Assembly: GCA_937873715.1 (NCBI GenBank)
Contig: CALMYJ010000015.1
Location: 16,007 to 80,006, forward strand
DNA: 64,000 nucleotides
Source of the DNA: an uncultured Chitinophagaceae bacterium
Lineage (GTDB): Bacteria > Bacteroidota > Bacteroidia > Chitinophagales > Chitinophagaceae
Reading direction: 5' to 3'
The position numbers were made by a program, and so were the translations under genes. Under the pieces are notes generated by a model that searched no databases, was not told where the DNA came from, and saw only the letters and a program-made list of their open reading frames with translations. Shown in pieces: positions 29,701-37,131 of this stretch (the first letter of the stretch is position 1; the number at the start of each line of letters is the position of its first letter).

Positions 29701-30453
29701 AAAATGAGGACTGGCCGACCATATAGTATCGCCTTCAAAACGCACTACGCCATACATAAACCCTGGTATACCAGCACCTGAAGTGCTGATATTACCCTTA
29801 CTGTCTGTTACCCTTATGTAGCCGGTTACGTTGTCGCATGAATTTTGGGTAAACGGGTAGGCATCTATCGCCCAGGTGTAGTTGTTTACATATATCAGCC
29901 TGGTTTGAATACCGCCACATGAGTCGGTAAGCCTTATGGTGTAATTGCCTGCCGACAAACCGGTAAATACGCCGGTACTGTTGGTAGTGCCTATGCCCAT
30001 TGGCGATGGGGCAATGATACTGTAAGTAAAAGGTGGCCTGCCAAATTGCACATCCGTTGCCGTTATTGTTGCATTAGAGCCGTTATCGCAGGTAACATCT
30101 GTTTTTATTAAGGTAAACCTTGGATCCTGGTAATTGCCGGTAACCTCTACTTCTTCAATCATGAATGTACAGTTGCTGATGATATCATTCACCACCACAT
30201 TATACATACCCGGCGGCAAACCGGTTATAGAATCCAGCGAAGTAAAATTGGAAGTAATAGGGCCAATAACCCTGTACTTGTACGAGCCTGTACCGCCACT
30301 AGCCCAAACTTTGATGGAACCTGTAGAAGCACAACGTGACTCATAACCTGCAGCAGCAGCACTTAACGAAGCGCAACTTTGAGCTTGTAATACTTGTGGA
30401 AACAGGGCACAGGCACAGAGGGCTGCCCATAGCATAGGGTACAATTTTTTCAT
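26764..30453 (-). CDS. T9SS type A surface protein with five six-cysteine repeats
   Basis: 1229 residues. Signal peptide MKKLYPMLWAALCACALFPQVLQAQ. Residues about 30-285 hold SprB-like segments (GGTGSYKYRV, GLPPGMYNVVVND, GLSAGNYTIRLTDSCGG). Residues 288-688 are five tandem repeats of about 80 residues, each with six Cys and a YCLYD...CNxTGVF...YGxYCI...DTTITRCF pattern. More Ig-like sequence follows, then a T9SS C-terminal domain starting FPNPVQNNFTVHF at about 1145 and ending LIFGKAGL. Export to the cell surface is expected; the function is unknown, and adhesion or matrix formation is the obvious guess. Stand-alone gene. Confidence 0.82.
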   Translation of the reverse strand: MKKLYPMLWAALCACALFPQVLQAQSCASLSAAAAGYESRCASTGSIKVWASGGTGSYKYRVIGPITSNFTSLDSITGLPPGMYNVVVNDIISNCTFMIEEVEVTGNYQDPRFTLIKTDVTCDNGSNATITATDVQFGRPPFTYSIIAPSPMGIGTTNSTGVFTGLSAGNYTIRLTDSCGGIQTRLIYVNNYTWAIDAYPFTQNSCDNVTGYIRVTDSKGNISTSGAGIPGFMYGVVRFEGDTIWSASPHFSFDPLGAQQLGIVAKDACGKIKKVSTTVSLVPAIGSSVTMVAVGCNTFNAALNNIRNFFNPEYCLYDNGNNLLACNTTGAFTGLAYGSYCITAKDNCSDTLITRCFTATPPALSVGNMVAISNRNCNSFTASITGKVGLTNANYCIYDSGDNLITCNATGVFNGLAYGDYCIKVTDGCIDTTITRCFTTLRPRPIVPANIQPAYTGCDNFGVVITGDSLSAPLFCLVDTLGNVLLCNTTGVFDSIPFGNYCVNIYDSCYDTTIVRCFSVLSGFVQNDIQINIENRACSTFTVVAASVNITNGQYCLYDAADSLIACNSTGVFDSVLYGAYCIRTTNICPDTTFTNCFSAFPFVPSVHANVQLSNRNCFGFTASVTGQQQLTNPEYCLYNAADSMLECNASGVFNNLAYGSYCIKITNTCYDTVITRCFTASPTPVSMSLQLHKSCLYNYARFTVTLSNAALPANLRIYHPDGTLFLSRYYSSNTINIDSIPELSGTDKYLITVRDNCGSEDSLQSGAVASRLSHEATVINKCPSATWLNGSGNIRAVVTTNLGSMNVRITKKNNVSYSPLLSPNSSSGGVYNFNDLGPGTYIVRYRASSHCSADLFDTITIHAYQYPSLNRSTAYQCDTSGFTVRAVVDYGVGPFAYEIIGSTPAAPSIVAGPQAASEFNINNGTSYSLIRLRVLDACGNASLEDASVLPLADNMITASYNCFQLPTTLRVDSVIGASYAWYKKETADATDSIFLGNDPFVFIPSVLPTDTGIYSAHISLNSGCLNRTYRYHLNGACFTYLPVVFKDFSGSYSNKAVQLSWKIMQGNGLHKIYVEKRNVYGQFVQLGTISDIMNTNYQQEYRFSDKTVLARDNQYRLKLLNKNGGYTYSNIIAVSTPEIVGGFVIFPNPVQNNFTVHFRQQPGQRYSLQLMNIHRQVLLEQPVPADAGGRVGMYRPGNSSPGMYLLRLTNLDTQESKVQKLIFGKAGL
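28390..29592 (-). repeat. Five tandem coding repeats of about 240 bp
   Basis: These encode residues 288-688 of the surface protein. Cys positions are 296/315/326/341/348/356, 377/396/407/422/429/437, 458/476/487/502/509/517, 538/556/567/582/589/597 and 618/637/648/663/670/678. The spacing is therefore C-x17 or 18-C-x10-C-x14-C-x6-C-x7-C in every unit. Confidence 0.88.
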
Positions 30454-30791
30454 GCTTTTTCATAGTTTGGTTCGGATTAAAACTGCAAAACTGTGTTTGC
30501 TGAAGTACGGTACACAATTTTACAACATTATTAACTGCAAAAATTGCACCAGCAGTATTTTGGGTAAAAGCCCGGGCATGTAAAATTTACATCCGCTTCG
30601 TAATAACCGAAAATAACAGCAGGCGGCACTGCTTTATCATTCGTAGTTTTCCGCTGGTTGGTTATTGTTAGTACCCGGCTGAATACAGTTGTGGCAAAAA
30701 AAGCAATCGTATATTTACCTATATTAATTTTTTAAAAATCTTTTGCCTGTTACTGTACAAATATTGCATTGCAGGCCGTGTGCAAAAAAAG
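30454..30791. other. Intergenic region upstream of the Cys-repeat gene
   Basis: No coding frame seen. I found no clear TAnnTTTG box for the minus-strand surface protein gene here. Confidence 0.4.
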
Positions 30792-30816
30792 AGGCCGCAA
30801 CAAATTGCTGCGGCCT
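30792..30816 (-). terminator. Terminator of ilvE
   Basis: AGGCCGCA 30792-30799 pairs with TGCGGCCT 30809-30816, with a run of seven T on the minus strand after it. Confidence 0.85.
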
Positions 30817-30843
30817 TAGATATTTTAACGGTTAGATGTGGTG

Positions 30844-31908
30844 CTAAATTTTAAACATCCATTCATGCACATCTGCTTCCTTTCCATACTTAATGGCATC
30901 CATACGGCGCTTTACTTCGGGAGATATTGTCCAGGCATCTACATCAAATTTCATATCAAAATCCCGGTAGGTTAATTCTTTGATGGGCGAAATAGTTGCA
31001 GCCGTACCGGTACCAAACACTTCTTTTAAAGTGCCTGCTTTATAAGCTTCCACAATTTCATCAATACTTAGCTGGCGTTCTTCCACCGTCAGCCCCATTT
31101 CTTTAAGCAGGGTAATAGTACTGTCCCGGGTTACCCCTGCCAGTATGGTACCGGCCTCGAGCCCGGGGGTTACAGCCGTATTGCCAATGATAAAAAACAC
31201 ATTCATTGTACCACATTCCTGTACATATTTATGCTCATAAGCATCTGTCCACAGCACCTGGTCGTATCCTTTTTTATGCGCTTCCTGCGATGGGTGAAGG
31301 GCGCCACCATAGTTGGCTGCTGCTTTTGTAAAACCAATACCGCCCTGTACGGCACGAACATATTTTTCCTCTACGTATATACGCATAGGTGCTGCATAAT
31401 ATGGCCCTGTAGGGCAGAGTATGATTAAGAATTTATACTTAGCACTTGGGCGTACACCAATAGCAAGATCGGTACTGAACATAAACGGGCGGATGTACAG
31501 GGAATGATTGTCCATTGCCGGTATCCAGTTGCGTTCAATATCAATAAGGGTACGCAGACCTTCGATAAAAATTTCTTCGGGCACCTGCGGCATTTCCATC
31601 CTTGCGGCCGACAGGTTGAAGCGGCGCCAGTTATCATAAGGCCTGAACACCCAGGCATTACCATCTTCGCTTTTATACGCCTTAATACCCTCAAAAATAG
31701 CCTGGCCATAGTGCAATGCCGCCAATGACGGATCGAGGCTTAGCGGGCCGTATGGTTTTATTTCCGGTGTTTTCCATTCACCATCTTCATAATCGACCTC
31801 CAGCATGTGATCGGTAAAATATTTGCCGAAAGGAACATTTTTTAAGCTTATCCCTTCCAGTTTGCTGTGCTGTGTCCTGGTGATTTTAAAATCCGCTGCG
31901 CTGGTCAT
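30844..31908 (-). CDS. ilvE: Branched-chain amino acid aminotransferase
   Basis: 354 residues, the length of the long (type II, BCAT-like) fold-type IV PLP transaminases. It interconverts branched-chain amino acids and their 2-oxo acids with glutamate. Visible: ALHYGQAIFEGIKAYK at 64-79, RPYDNWRRFNLSAARM at 89-104, the PLP Lys in GFTKAAANYGG at 195, and YVQECGTMNVFF with the cofactor-contacting Glu. No other ilv or leu genes are nearby. The start has TTTCTTTG, one base off TAnnTTTG, about 20 bases upstream. Confidence 0.95.
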   Translation of the reverse strand: MTSAADFKITRTQHSKLEGISLKNVPFGKYFTDHMLEVDYEDGEWKTPEIKPYGPLSLDPSLAALHYGQAIFEGIKAYKSEDGNAWVFRPYDNWRRFNLSAARMEMPQVPEEIFIEGLRTLIDIERNWIPAMDNHSLYIRPFMFSTDLAIGVRPSAKYKFLIILCPTGPYYAAPMRIYVEEKYVRAVQGGIGFTKAAANYGGALHPSQEAHKKGYDQVLWTDAYEHKYVQECGTMNVFFIIGNTAVTPGLEAGTILAGVTRDSTITLLKEMGLTVEERQLSIDEIVEAYKAGTLKEVFGTGTAATISPIKELTYRDFDMKFDVDAWTISPEVKRRMDAIKYGKEADVHEWMFKI

Positions 31909-31966
31909 AATCCATTAATTTTACAACAAAGAAACGAAAAAAAGACCGTTGTTAAAGAACCTTACA

Positions 31967-32467
31967 ATGAGTTTAAACAATATTACGCTTCCACCAAATA
32001 CCATCTGCCAGTTGTATACCAAAGTTTTGGTAGAAGCCCCCACCCCTGTACCCACCCTGCAAAAGCAAACTGATACCAATTTTGTATTCCTGGGTAAAAA
32101 CAAAAAGCATATCACTATTGCGGTGAATAACCCCGCCGTTTTACACCTGCCGGATGATGAACTGAGTTTTTTGATGGGTATATTGGCTGCCTGTAAACTT
32201 ACTATTGAAGATGTGGCTATACTGAACTTAGCCAAAAACAATCCCTGCAATTACCAGGATATTGCCACCCGGCTTGGTGCGGTACAGGTATTGCTTTTTG
32301 GCATAAAGCCAGGCAATATTGACCTTCCGCTGGATTTTCCGCCTTACCAGGTACAGCGGTATAATCAGCAGGGCTATCTTGCAGCTCCGGCACTATCCCT
32401 GTTGCAAAATGATAAAGCAGAAAAAATAAAATTGTGGAACAGTCTTAAAATTATGTTCTCCCTATAA
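31967..32467 (+). CDS. Conserved hypothetical protein upstream of rdgB
   Basis: 166 residues from the ATG at 31967 (MSLNNITLPPNTICQLY). An upstream in-frame TTG at 31949 is less likely. I do not recognise a family. The protein is soluble, without signal peptide or membrane span, and has a mixed alpha/beta pattern with ILAACKLTIEDVAILNLAKN in the middle and a GAVQVLLFGIKP strand. Its stop is five bases before the rdgB start, so the two are probably translated from one message, and it may act in nucleotide or DNA metabolism; that is inference from position only. It diverges from ilvE. Confidence 0.7.
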   Translation: MSLNNITLPPNTICQLYTKVLVEAPTPVPTLQKQTDTNFVFLGKNKKHITIAVNNPAVLHLPDDELSFLMGILAACKLTIEDVAILNLAKNNPCNYQDIATRLGAVQVLLFGIKPGNIDLPLDFPPYQVQRYNQQGYLAAPALSLLQNDKAEKIKLWNSLKIMFSL

Positions 32468-32471
32468 AGTA

Positions 32472-33077
32472 ATGGATACACTCATCTTTGCCACCAATAA
32501 TGCTCATAAAACTGCCGAAATCAGGAAGGTACTGGATGGCCGTTTTTATGTAATCAGCCTGAAAGAAGCGGGTATAGATAAGGATATACCGGAGCCGCAT
32601 GATACACTGGAGGCCAATGCTACTGAAAAATCGCAAACCATACACCGCCTTACCGGCACCAATTGTTTTAGTGAAGATACCGGCCTTTTTGTAGATGCCC
32701 TAAATGGTGCACCCGGTGTAAAAAGTGCCCGATATGCCGGGCCAAACAGCCAGGCACAGGATAATATTACCAAACTGTTGCAGGCATTGGATGGCAAGCC
32801 AGCCCGTACAGCCCGTTTTAGAACTATTATTTCGCTGATACTGGATGGCGTGGAACATCAGTTTGAAGGTGTATGCGAGGGCATCATTATAAATGAGCAG
32901 CGTGGAAGCAACGGTTTTGGATACGACCCCGTCTTTGTACCAAACGGCAGCAGCAAAACATTTGCTGAGATGGATATGGCCGAAAAAAGCCTGTACAGCC
33001 ACAGGAAAAAGGCAATGGAGAAAATGATTGGGCACCTTACCGGCAACCAAACTTTACCTGCAAAAAACAATCTTTAA
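32472..33077 (+). CDS. rdgB: XTP/dITP diphosphatase (non-canonical purine NTP pyrophosphatase)
   Basis: 201 residues of the HAM1/RdgB family, which removes ITP, dITP and XTP from the nucleotide pool. Motifs: the phosphate-binding FATNNAHKTAEI at 6-17, SEDTGLFVDALNGAPGVKSARYAG with the catalytic Glu/Asp, and FGYDPVFVP followed by FAEMDMAEKSLYSHRKKAM, the base-specificity loop ending in SHR. It starts five bases after the preceding hypothetical gene and is followed 20 bases later by an ECF sigma gene. Confidence 0.95.
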   Translation: MDTLIFATNNAHKTAEIRKVLDGRFYVISLKEAGIDKDIPEPHDTLEANATEKSQTIHRLTGTNCFSEDTGLFVDALNGAPGVKSARYAGPNSQAQDNITKLLQALDGKPARTARFRTIISLILDGVEHQFEGVCEGIIINEQRGSNGFGYDPVFVPNGSSKTFAEMDMAEKSLYSHRKKAMEKMIGHLTGNQTLPAKNNL

Positions 33078-33097
33078 ACCTTATTATCAAAATACGA

Positions 33098-33646
33098 TTG
33101 AGCAACCATCCTGTTAGTGAAACCGACTTGATACGGGGATGCATTTCCGGCGACAGAAAGATGCAGGAAATGCTTTATGGCAGGTTTGCGCCCAAAATGT
33201 ATGCCGTGTGCCTGCGCTACAGCAACAATGCAGAAGATGCCTGCGATTTGCTGCAGGATGGCTTTATTAAAGTGTATAAAAACCTGGAGAAGTACCGTGG
33301 CGAAGGCTCATTTGAAGGCTGGATAAGAAGAATTTTTGTAAACACCTCTATTGAACATTTCAGGCGTAAAACAAAAATTGGCAACACTACCGAGCCGCAC
33401 GAAAATCATGTGGAAGATATTGAACCAACGGCTATGGATATGCTTGCTGAAAAAGATATTATACAATTGATTCAGCAACTGAGCCCCGGGTACAGGCAGG
33501 TGTTCAATATGTATGTGGTAGAGGGGTATACGCATAAAGAGATAGGCGAAATATTGGGTATAAGCGAAGGAACCAGTAAATCGCAACTGGCAAGGGCCAA
33601 AGTAATACTGCAAAAAATGGTGCAGGAAAAATTACAAAACAGCTAA
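33098..33646 (+). CDS. ECF-type RNA polymerase sigma factor
   Basis: 182 residues with only sigma regions 2 and 4: DLLQDGFIKVYKNLEKYRGEGSFEGWIRRIFVN (region 2, about 49-81) and LSPGYRQVFNMYVVEGYTHKEIGEILGISEGTSKSQLARAK (region 4, about 126-168). The frame begins at TTG 33098; no upstream in-frame ATG exists and the N-terminus matches the family there, so a TTG start is accepted. The gene for a single-span membrane protein follows two bases after the stop, the usual sigma/anti-sigma arrangement. Target promoters are unknown. Confidence 0.9.
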   Translation: MSNHPVSETDLIRGCISGDRKMQEMLYGRFAPKMYAVCLRYSNNAEDACDLLQDGFIKVYKNLEKYRGEGSFEGWIRRIFVNTSIEHFRRKTKIGNTTEPHENHVEDIEPTAMDMLAEKDIIQLIQQLSPGYRQVFNMYVVEGYTHKEIGEILGISEGTSKSQLARAKVILQKMVQEKLQNS

Positions 33647-33648
33647 AC

Positions 33649-34554
33649 ATGTCCGGCAACTGGAAAAAAAGAATCGAGCAATTTGAACAGGCACCCCCAC
33701 CGGGTGTTTGGGAAAGCATTGCCCAAAAGCTGGATGACAATAAAACCACCCTTCAGCAACGCCTGCTGCAACATGAAGCTCCCCCCCCTCCTGCTGCCTG
33801 GGAACACATTACGGCCAGCCTGAATGCACAACAACAAAGCAGCACCCCGGTAATTGCACTACCTAAAAAAAATAACAAGCAGGGATTGTATTATGCCATT
33901 GCAGCATCAATACTTCTTATACTGTTTGCCGGTGTTTTTTATTTCAATCAAAACAAATTAAAAAATTCAACGGCAGCAGTAAACCATACCGGCACCAACA
34001 GTGCTATCAGCAATACCAATACAGATACAATTACACAGCACAACCATACAGTGGCTGCAACAAGAGCAAAAACCAGCATCGCCGCAACCCCGGTGTATAC
34101 CAACACAAAAAAAGCTACAAGCCCTGTAGCAGTAACGCAGGACGATACCGACTCTATTGCCGACGAGCCGATACAACTGAGTTATATTACAATGAGTGAG
34201 CCGCTAACACTGGCAGGCCCACCAGAACTTGACAAACATAAAAAACTGCTTAATCCCGAAGGGAATATCATTACCGATATTGCCCTGATGAACGTACCCA
34301 GCACTTATATTATGATTATTGGCCCCAATGGTGATGAACTAAGGGTATCTACAAAATTTTCGAAGCTGGTTAACTATATCAATGATAAACTACCGGCATC
34401 TGAAGAATACCTGGATAAGGTAATTAAAGAAGGTACTTACTGGAAGGGCAAGTTTAAAAACTGGCGGGACAAAATGATTCAAAACACCATTACCCCATCA
34501 CCTTCAAATTTTATGGATATTATTGAACTGAGTAAGCTTGTAAAAGAAAAATAA
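33649..34554 (+). CDS. Single-span membrane protein, probable anti-sigma factor
   Basis: 301 residues. The cytoplasmic side (1-80) holds a repeated motif, APPPGVWESIAQKLDD near 15-30 and APPPPAAWEHITASLN near 44-59. A hydrophobic span follows (about 80-98, YYAIAASILLILFAGVFYF), then a Thr/Asn-rich linker and a conserved C-terminal domain (YIMIIGPNGDELRVSTKFSKLVNYIND). No zinc-binding anti-sigma motif is seen. The role is inferred from the two-base gap after the sigma gene and from the topology. A strong terminator lies after the stop. Confidence 0.65.
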   Translation: MSGNWKKRIEQFEQAPPPGVWESIAQKLDDNKTTLQQRLLQHEAPPPPAAWEHITASLNAQQQSSTPVIALPKKNNKQGLYYAIAASILLILFAGVFYFNQNKLKNSTAAVNHTGTNSAISNTNTDTITQHNHTVAATRAKTSIAATPVYTNTKKATSPVAVTQDDTDSIADEPIQLSYITMSEPLTLAGPPELDKHKKLLNPEGNIITDIALMNVPSTYIMIIGPNGDELRVSTKFSKLVNYINDKLPASEEYLDKVIKEGTYWKGKFKNWRDKMIQNTITPSPSNFMDIIELSKLVKEK

Positions 34555-34577
34555 AAACACACTTTTATTTGAGGTAT

Positions 34578-34605
34578 AATCCTGCCGGTTGGCAGGATTT
34601 TTATT
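34578..34605 (+). terminator. Terminator of the sigma/anti-sigma operon
   Basis: AATCCTGCC 34578-34586, loop GGTT, GGCAGGATT 34591-34599, then a T-rich run. Confidence 0.88.
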
Positions 34606-34632
34606 TTATTTGTTTGAGCAAACAACTGCAAT

Positions 34633-35073
34633 ATGTTTACAGCAAAAATTGAAATCCCGGCTACAAATGCACTGGCACAAATTATTATCCCGGTGCGTAT
34701 TTCTGATATCAACTATGGCAATCATGTAGGCAACGATGCTTTTGTATCGCTGATACATGAAGCAAGGGTACAATGGCTGGCCGCCAATAATTACAGCGAA
34801 CTGGATGCCGGTGGTGCCGGTATGATTATGAGCAGCCTTGCGATAGAATTTAAAAAAGAAGCATTTTACGGCGATACGATACAAGTAGAACTTTACGCTG
34901 GCGCAATTAATGGTGCAAGGTTTGAAATATATTATCGTATGCAGGCCCTGCGCCAGGGTAACCCGGTAATAATAGCACTGGCTTTTACCGGTATGGTAAG
35001 CTTTGACTATGCCCGTAAAAGGCCTGTACCGGTTAGCAGCAAACTGATGCAATTGTTAAAAGGGGAACAGTAA
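34633..35073 (+). CDS. Acyl-CoA thioesterase, hotdog fold
   Basis: 146 residues of the 4-hydroxybenzoyl-CoA thioesterase-like group. RISDINYGNHVGNDAFVSLIHEARVQWL is the signature strand-helix region; the Asp in DINYGNHV is the usual catalytic residue. SLAIEFKKEAFYGDTIQVEL and a closing GMVSFDYARKRPVPV complete the fold. Members hydrolyse acyl-CoA thioesters; chain-length preference is unknown. It sits alone between the sigma-factor operon terminator and a repeat-rich gap. Confidence 0.85.
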   Translation: MFTAKIEIPATNALAQIIIPVRISDINYGNHVGNDAFVSLIHEARVQWLAANNYSELDAGGAGMIMSSLAIEFKKEAFYGDTIQVELYAGAINGARFEIYYRMQALRQGNPVIIALAFTGMVSFDYARKRPVPVSSKLMQLLKGEQ

Positions 35074-35162
35074 GCTGGTATACCTCCGAGACCACCAAGG
35101 CAGCGATTTTGGCATTCCGTCCAGTTGGCTATCGGGAGAGGAATCGGTTAAACGTATTTTTT

Positions 35163-35192
35163 CATTCCGATTCCGCCATAGCGGAAGAGGAA
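35163..35192 (+). repeat. Dispersed hairpin repeat, family 1 (reference copy)
   Basis: Identical, inverted, to 18841-18870. Hairpin TTCCGC 35171-35176, CATA, GCGGAA 35181-35186. The sister copy at 35329-35360 keeps the outer sequence but swaps the stem for CCCGAT/ATCGGG (35337-35342, 35347-35352), so the structure is conserved while the sequence changes. Confidence 0.8.
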
Positions 35193-35236
35193 TCTGCCTA
35201 ATAATGGTACATACGCCCAGCGCCTGCTGCACAGCC

Positions 35237-35266
35237 CGGCAGATCCTTCGTACCTCAGGATGACAG
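35237..35266 (+). repeat. Repeat family 2, copy 1
   Basis: The 30 bases are identical to 35442-35471. A third copy at 35407-35435 differs in the middle (CACTGCGTT in place of CGTACC). Similar CTGTCATCCTGA-type repeats are frequent between genes in many bacteria. Confidence 0.75.
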
Positions 35267-35519
35267 ATCGAGTAAGACTTTGCCATTCCAATAGCTACCC
35301 AGAGAGAAATATTTGAAAAGTATTTTATCATTCCGACCCGATAACAATCGGGAGAGGAATTGGCTAGACAGTAAAACTGAAGCTGAACATTTATCACATT
35401 TACCAACAGATCCTTCACTGCGTTCAGGATGACAGGGAAGCCGGCAGATCCTTCGTACCTCAGGATGACAGCATAAATGCTATATCAGACAAAAATGGAT
35501 TAGACGGAGTGGTTTTTTA

Positions 35520-36260
35520 CTACAAATGATTCCATATTTTCCAACTGGCCTCGGCCTGCAGTATCAGCATCTCATAACCATTTTGTACCGTGGCTCCTTT
35601 TTCTTTTCCTTTTTGTAAAAACAAGGTTTCGGAGGGTTTGTACACCAGGTCGTACAGGTAATGCTGTGGAGTTAGTAATTGGTAAGGGATATCCGGACAG
35701 GTACCATAGTTGGGCTCCATACCGGCAGGGCTGCAGTTGATTATCAACGGGTACCCGGCCATAATTTGTTCGTTTATGGCTGAATAGGTAATATATCCGG
35801 GGGCAGGATTTTCATTCCTGGAAACAATTAAAAATTCTATGCCTCTTTTTTTTAGTACATACTGTACTGCTTTAGAAGCGCCACCAGAACCTAATACAAG
35901 AGCTTTTTGATGGTTGGGTTTCAATAATGCAGCAAAACTGGCTTCAAAGCCGATGATATCTGTATTATGGGCTTTGAGTTTCCCTTCGCTAATTTTTATA
36001 CTGTTTGTTGCACCTATAAATTTTACTTCGTCCGATACCTCATCTATATACTGCATTACTGTTTCCTTATACGGAATGGTAACACTCAACCCCTTTAAAT
36101 TTGGGTGTGCTTTTAACAATGCAGGAAATTGTTCAATTGACGGTATGGGGAATGCTTCAAAAGCACAATCCGTAATACCTTCCTGCTGAAATTTTTGGGT
36201 AAAATACTGTTTGGAAAAAGAGTGCCCCAGGGGGTACCCGATTAAGCCATATAAATTCAT
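35520..36260 (-). CDS. aroE: Shikimate dehydrogenase
   Basis: 246 residues. It reduces 3-dehydroshikimate to shikimate with NADPH in aromatic amino acid synthesis. The substrate-site GYPLGHSFSKQYF at 8-20, Lys 65 in VTIPYKETV and Asp 101 in HNTDIIGFEAS are the catalytic and binding landmarks; the nucleotide loop is VLGSGGASKAV and NCSPAGM closes the fold. It is slightly short for the family, as usual in Bacteroidota. Its ATG overlaps the stop of comA by one base (TGATG), implying coupled translation. Confidence 0.94.
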   Translation of the reverse strand: MNLYGLIGYPLGHSFSKQYFTQKFQQEGITDCAFEAFPIPSIEQFPALLKAHPNLKGLSVTIPYKETVMQYIDEVSDEVKFIGATNSIKISEGKLKAHNTDIIGFEASFAALLKPNHQKALVLGSGGASKAVQYVLKKRGIEFLIVSRNENPAPGYITYSAINEQIMAGYPLIINCSPAGMEPNYGTCPDIPYQLLTPQHYLYDLVYKPSETLFLQKGKEKGATVQNGYEMLILQAEASWKIWNHL

Positions 36261-37030
36261 CAGGCGGTTTCTTTATCTAGGTAAAGTGAAAATGTATCAC
36301 CCCTCAGGCCTATACGCATACTTTCGAGTGCTATTACTTCGGATGGAGCGATATTGCCGAGGTTAACATTACAACCAATAAGCTCTAAAAAATAAAGTTG
36401 TTGTGCTTTTTGGGGTGCTTCCCAAATAATTTTTTCTTCGGGTATTTGTGTGAGTATTTCCTGCACCAGCCCTTCCCTTACCTCGCCTGAGCCACGGTAT
36501 ATCCCTACATTACCGGCCTCACGGGCTTCGGCAATTACATAGGTTGAGCCAGCTTCTATCTCGGCTTTCATCAGTTCAATCCACTTATAGGGCGGAATAA
36601 TATGTGCAGCATCTTTACTACCTACCTCACTGAGTACAATGCCATGCTTTGTAAGTTTTTCAATATAGCCGCACTTTTCAGCATGGGGTATAGTAATGGA
36701 ACCATCGCTTACTTCCATGTATTGTACGCCAAATTCCCTGCAAACGTTAATATAGTCTTCAAATTGGTTGCGTACCAAAAAAGCTTCAAAGAGTGTACCG
36801 CCAAAATAGATGGGAATATCGTAGGAACGGTATATCTCCAGTTTTTCTTTAAGGTTTGGGGTTACATAAGATGTGCCAAAGCCCAGCTTAACAATATCTA
36901 CATGCGGATGAGATACACTCATAAAGTTGGCCGCTTCCTGAATGCTAAGCCCTTTATCCATCACCATTGTAATACCATGCTCACGGGGTTTTGTATTGCG
37001 TTCGGGAATCTGCGACAGGTGAAAATTCAT
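36260..37030 (-). CDS. comA: Phosphosulfolactate synthase
   Basis: 256 residues of the ComA family, which adds sulfite to phosphoenolpyruvate to give phosphosulfolactate. The TIM-barrel landmarks are the opening KPREHGITMVMDKGLS, DIVKLGFGTSYV, PIYFGGTLFEAF, YMEVSDGSI, VIAEAREAGNVGIYRGSGEVR and a NLGNIAPSEVIALESMRIGLRGDT ending. First known from coenzyme M synthesis in methanogens, homologues occur widely in Bacteroidota, where the product may feed sulfolactate or sulfonolipid-related metabolism; that is inference. No comB or comC is adjacent. A TATCTTTG box lies upstream. Confidence 0.88.
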   Translation of the reverse strand: MNFHLSQIPERNTKPREHGITMVMDKGLSIQEAANFMSVSHPHVDIVKLGFGTSYVTPNLKEKLEIYRSYDIPIYFGGTLFEAFLVRNQFEDYINVCREFGVQYMEVSDGSITIPHAEKCGYIEKLTKHGIVLSEVGSKDAAHIIPPYKWIELMKAEIEAGSTYVIAEAREAGNVGIYRGSGEVREGLVQEILTQIPEEKIIWEAPQKAQQLYFLELIGCNVNLGNIAPSEVIALESMRIGLRGDTFSLYLDKETA

Positions 37031-37050
37031 GAATCCTTTTTTATTTGGCG

Positions 37051-37058
37051 CAAAGATA
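37051..37058 (-). promoter_or_regulatory. -7 promoter box of comA-aroE
   Basis: Minus-strand TATCTTTG, an exact TAnnTTTG match, 20 bases before the comA start. Confidence 0.6.
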
Positions 37059-37131
37059 ATTACGGGGAACTAAAAAGACAGCAGTGTATCTGCCAACAGC
37101 TATCAAACCGTTTAAAGATGGGTAAAACTTA

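Larger units (their letters stand above)
35074..35519. repeat. Repeat-rich convergent intergenic region
   Basis: Two repeat families are interleaved between two convergent genes. Family 1 starts CATTCCG and ends GAGGAAT around a hairpin, with copies at 35113-35142, 35163-35193 and 35329-35360 and a decayed one near 35283-35310. Family 2 reads CAGATCCTTC...CAGGATGACAG, with copies at 35237-35266, 35407-35435 and 35442-35471. No gene is seen. Confidence 0.8.

Noticed and set aside
35100..35471. Decayed insertion sequence
   Set aside because: No transposase fragment or paired terminal repeats with a target duplication was seen; the repeated units are short hairpin elements.
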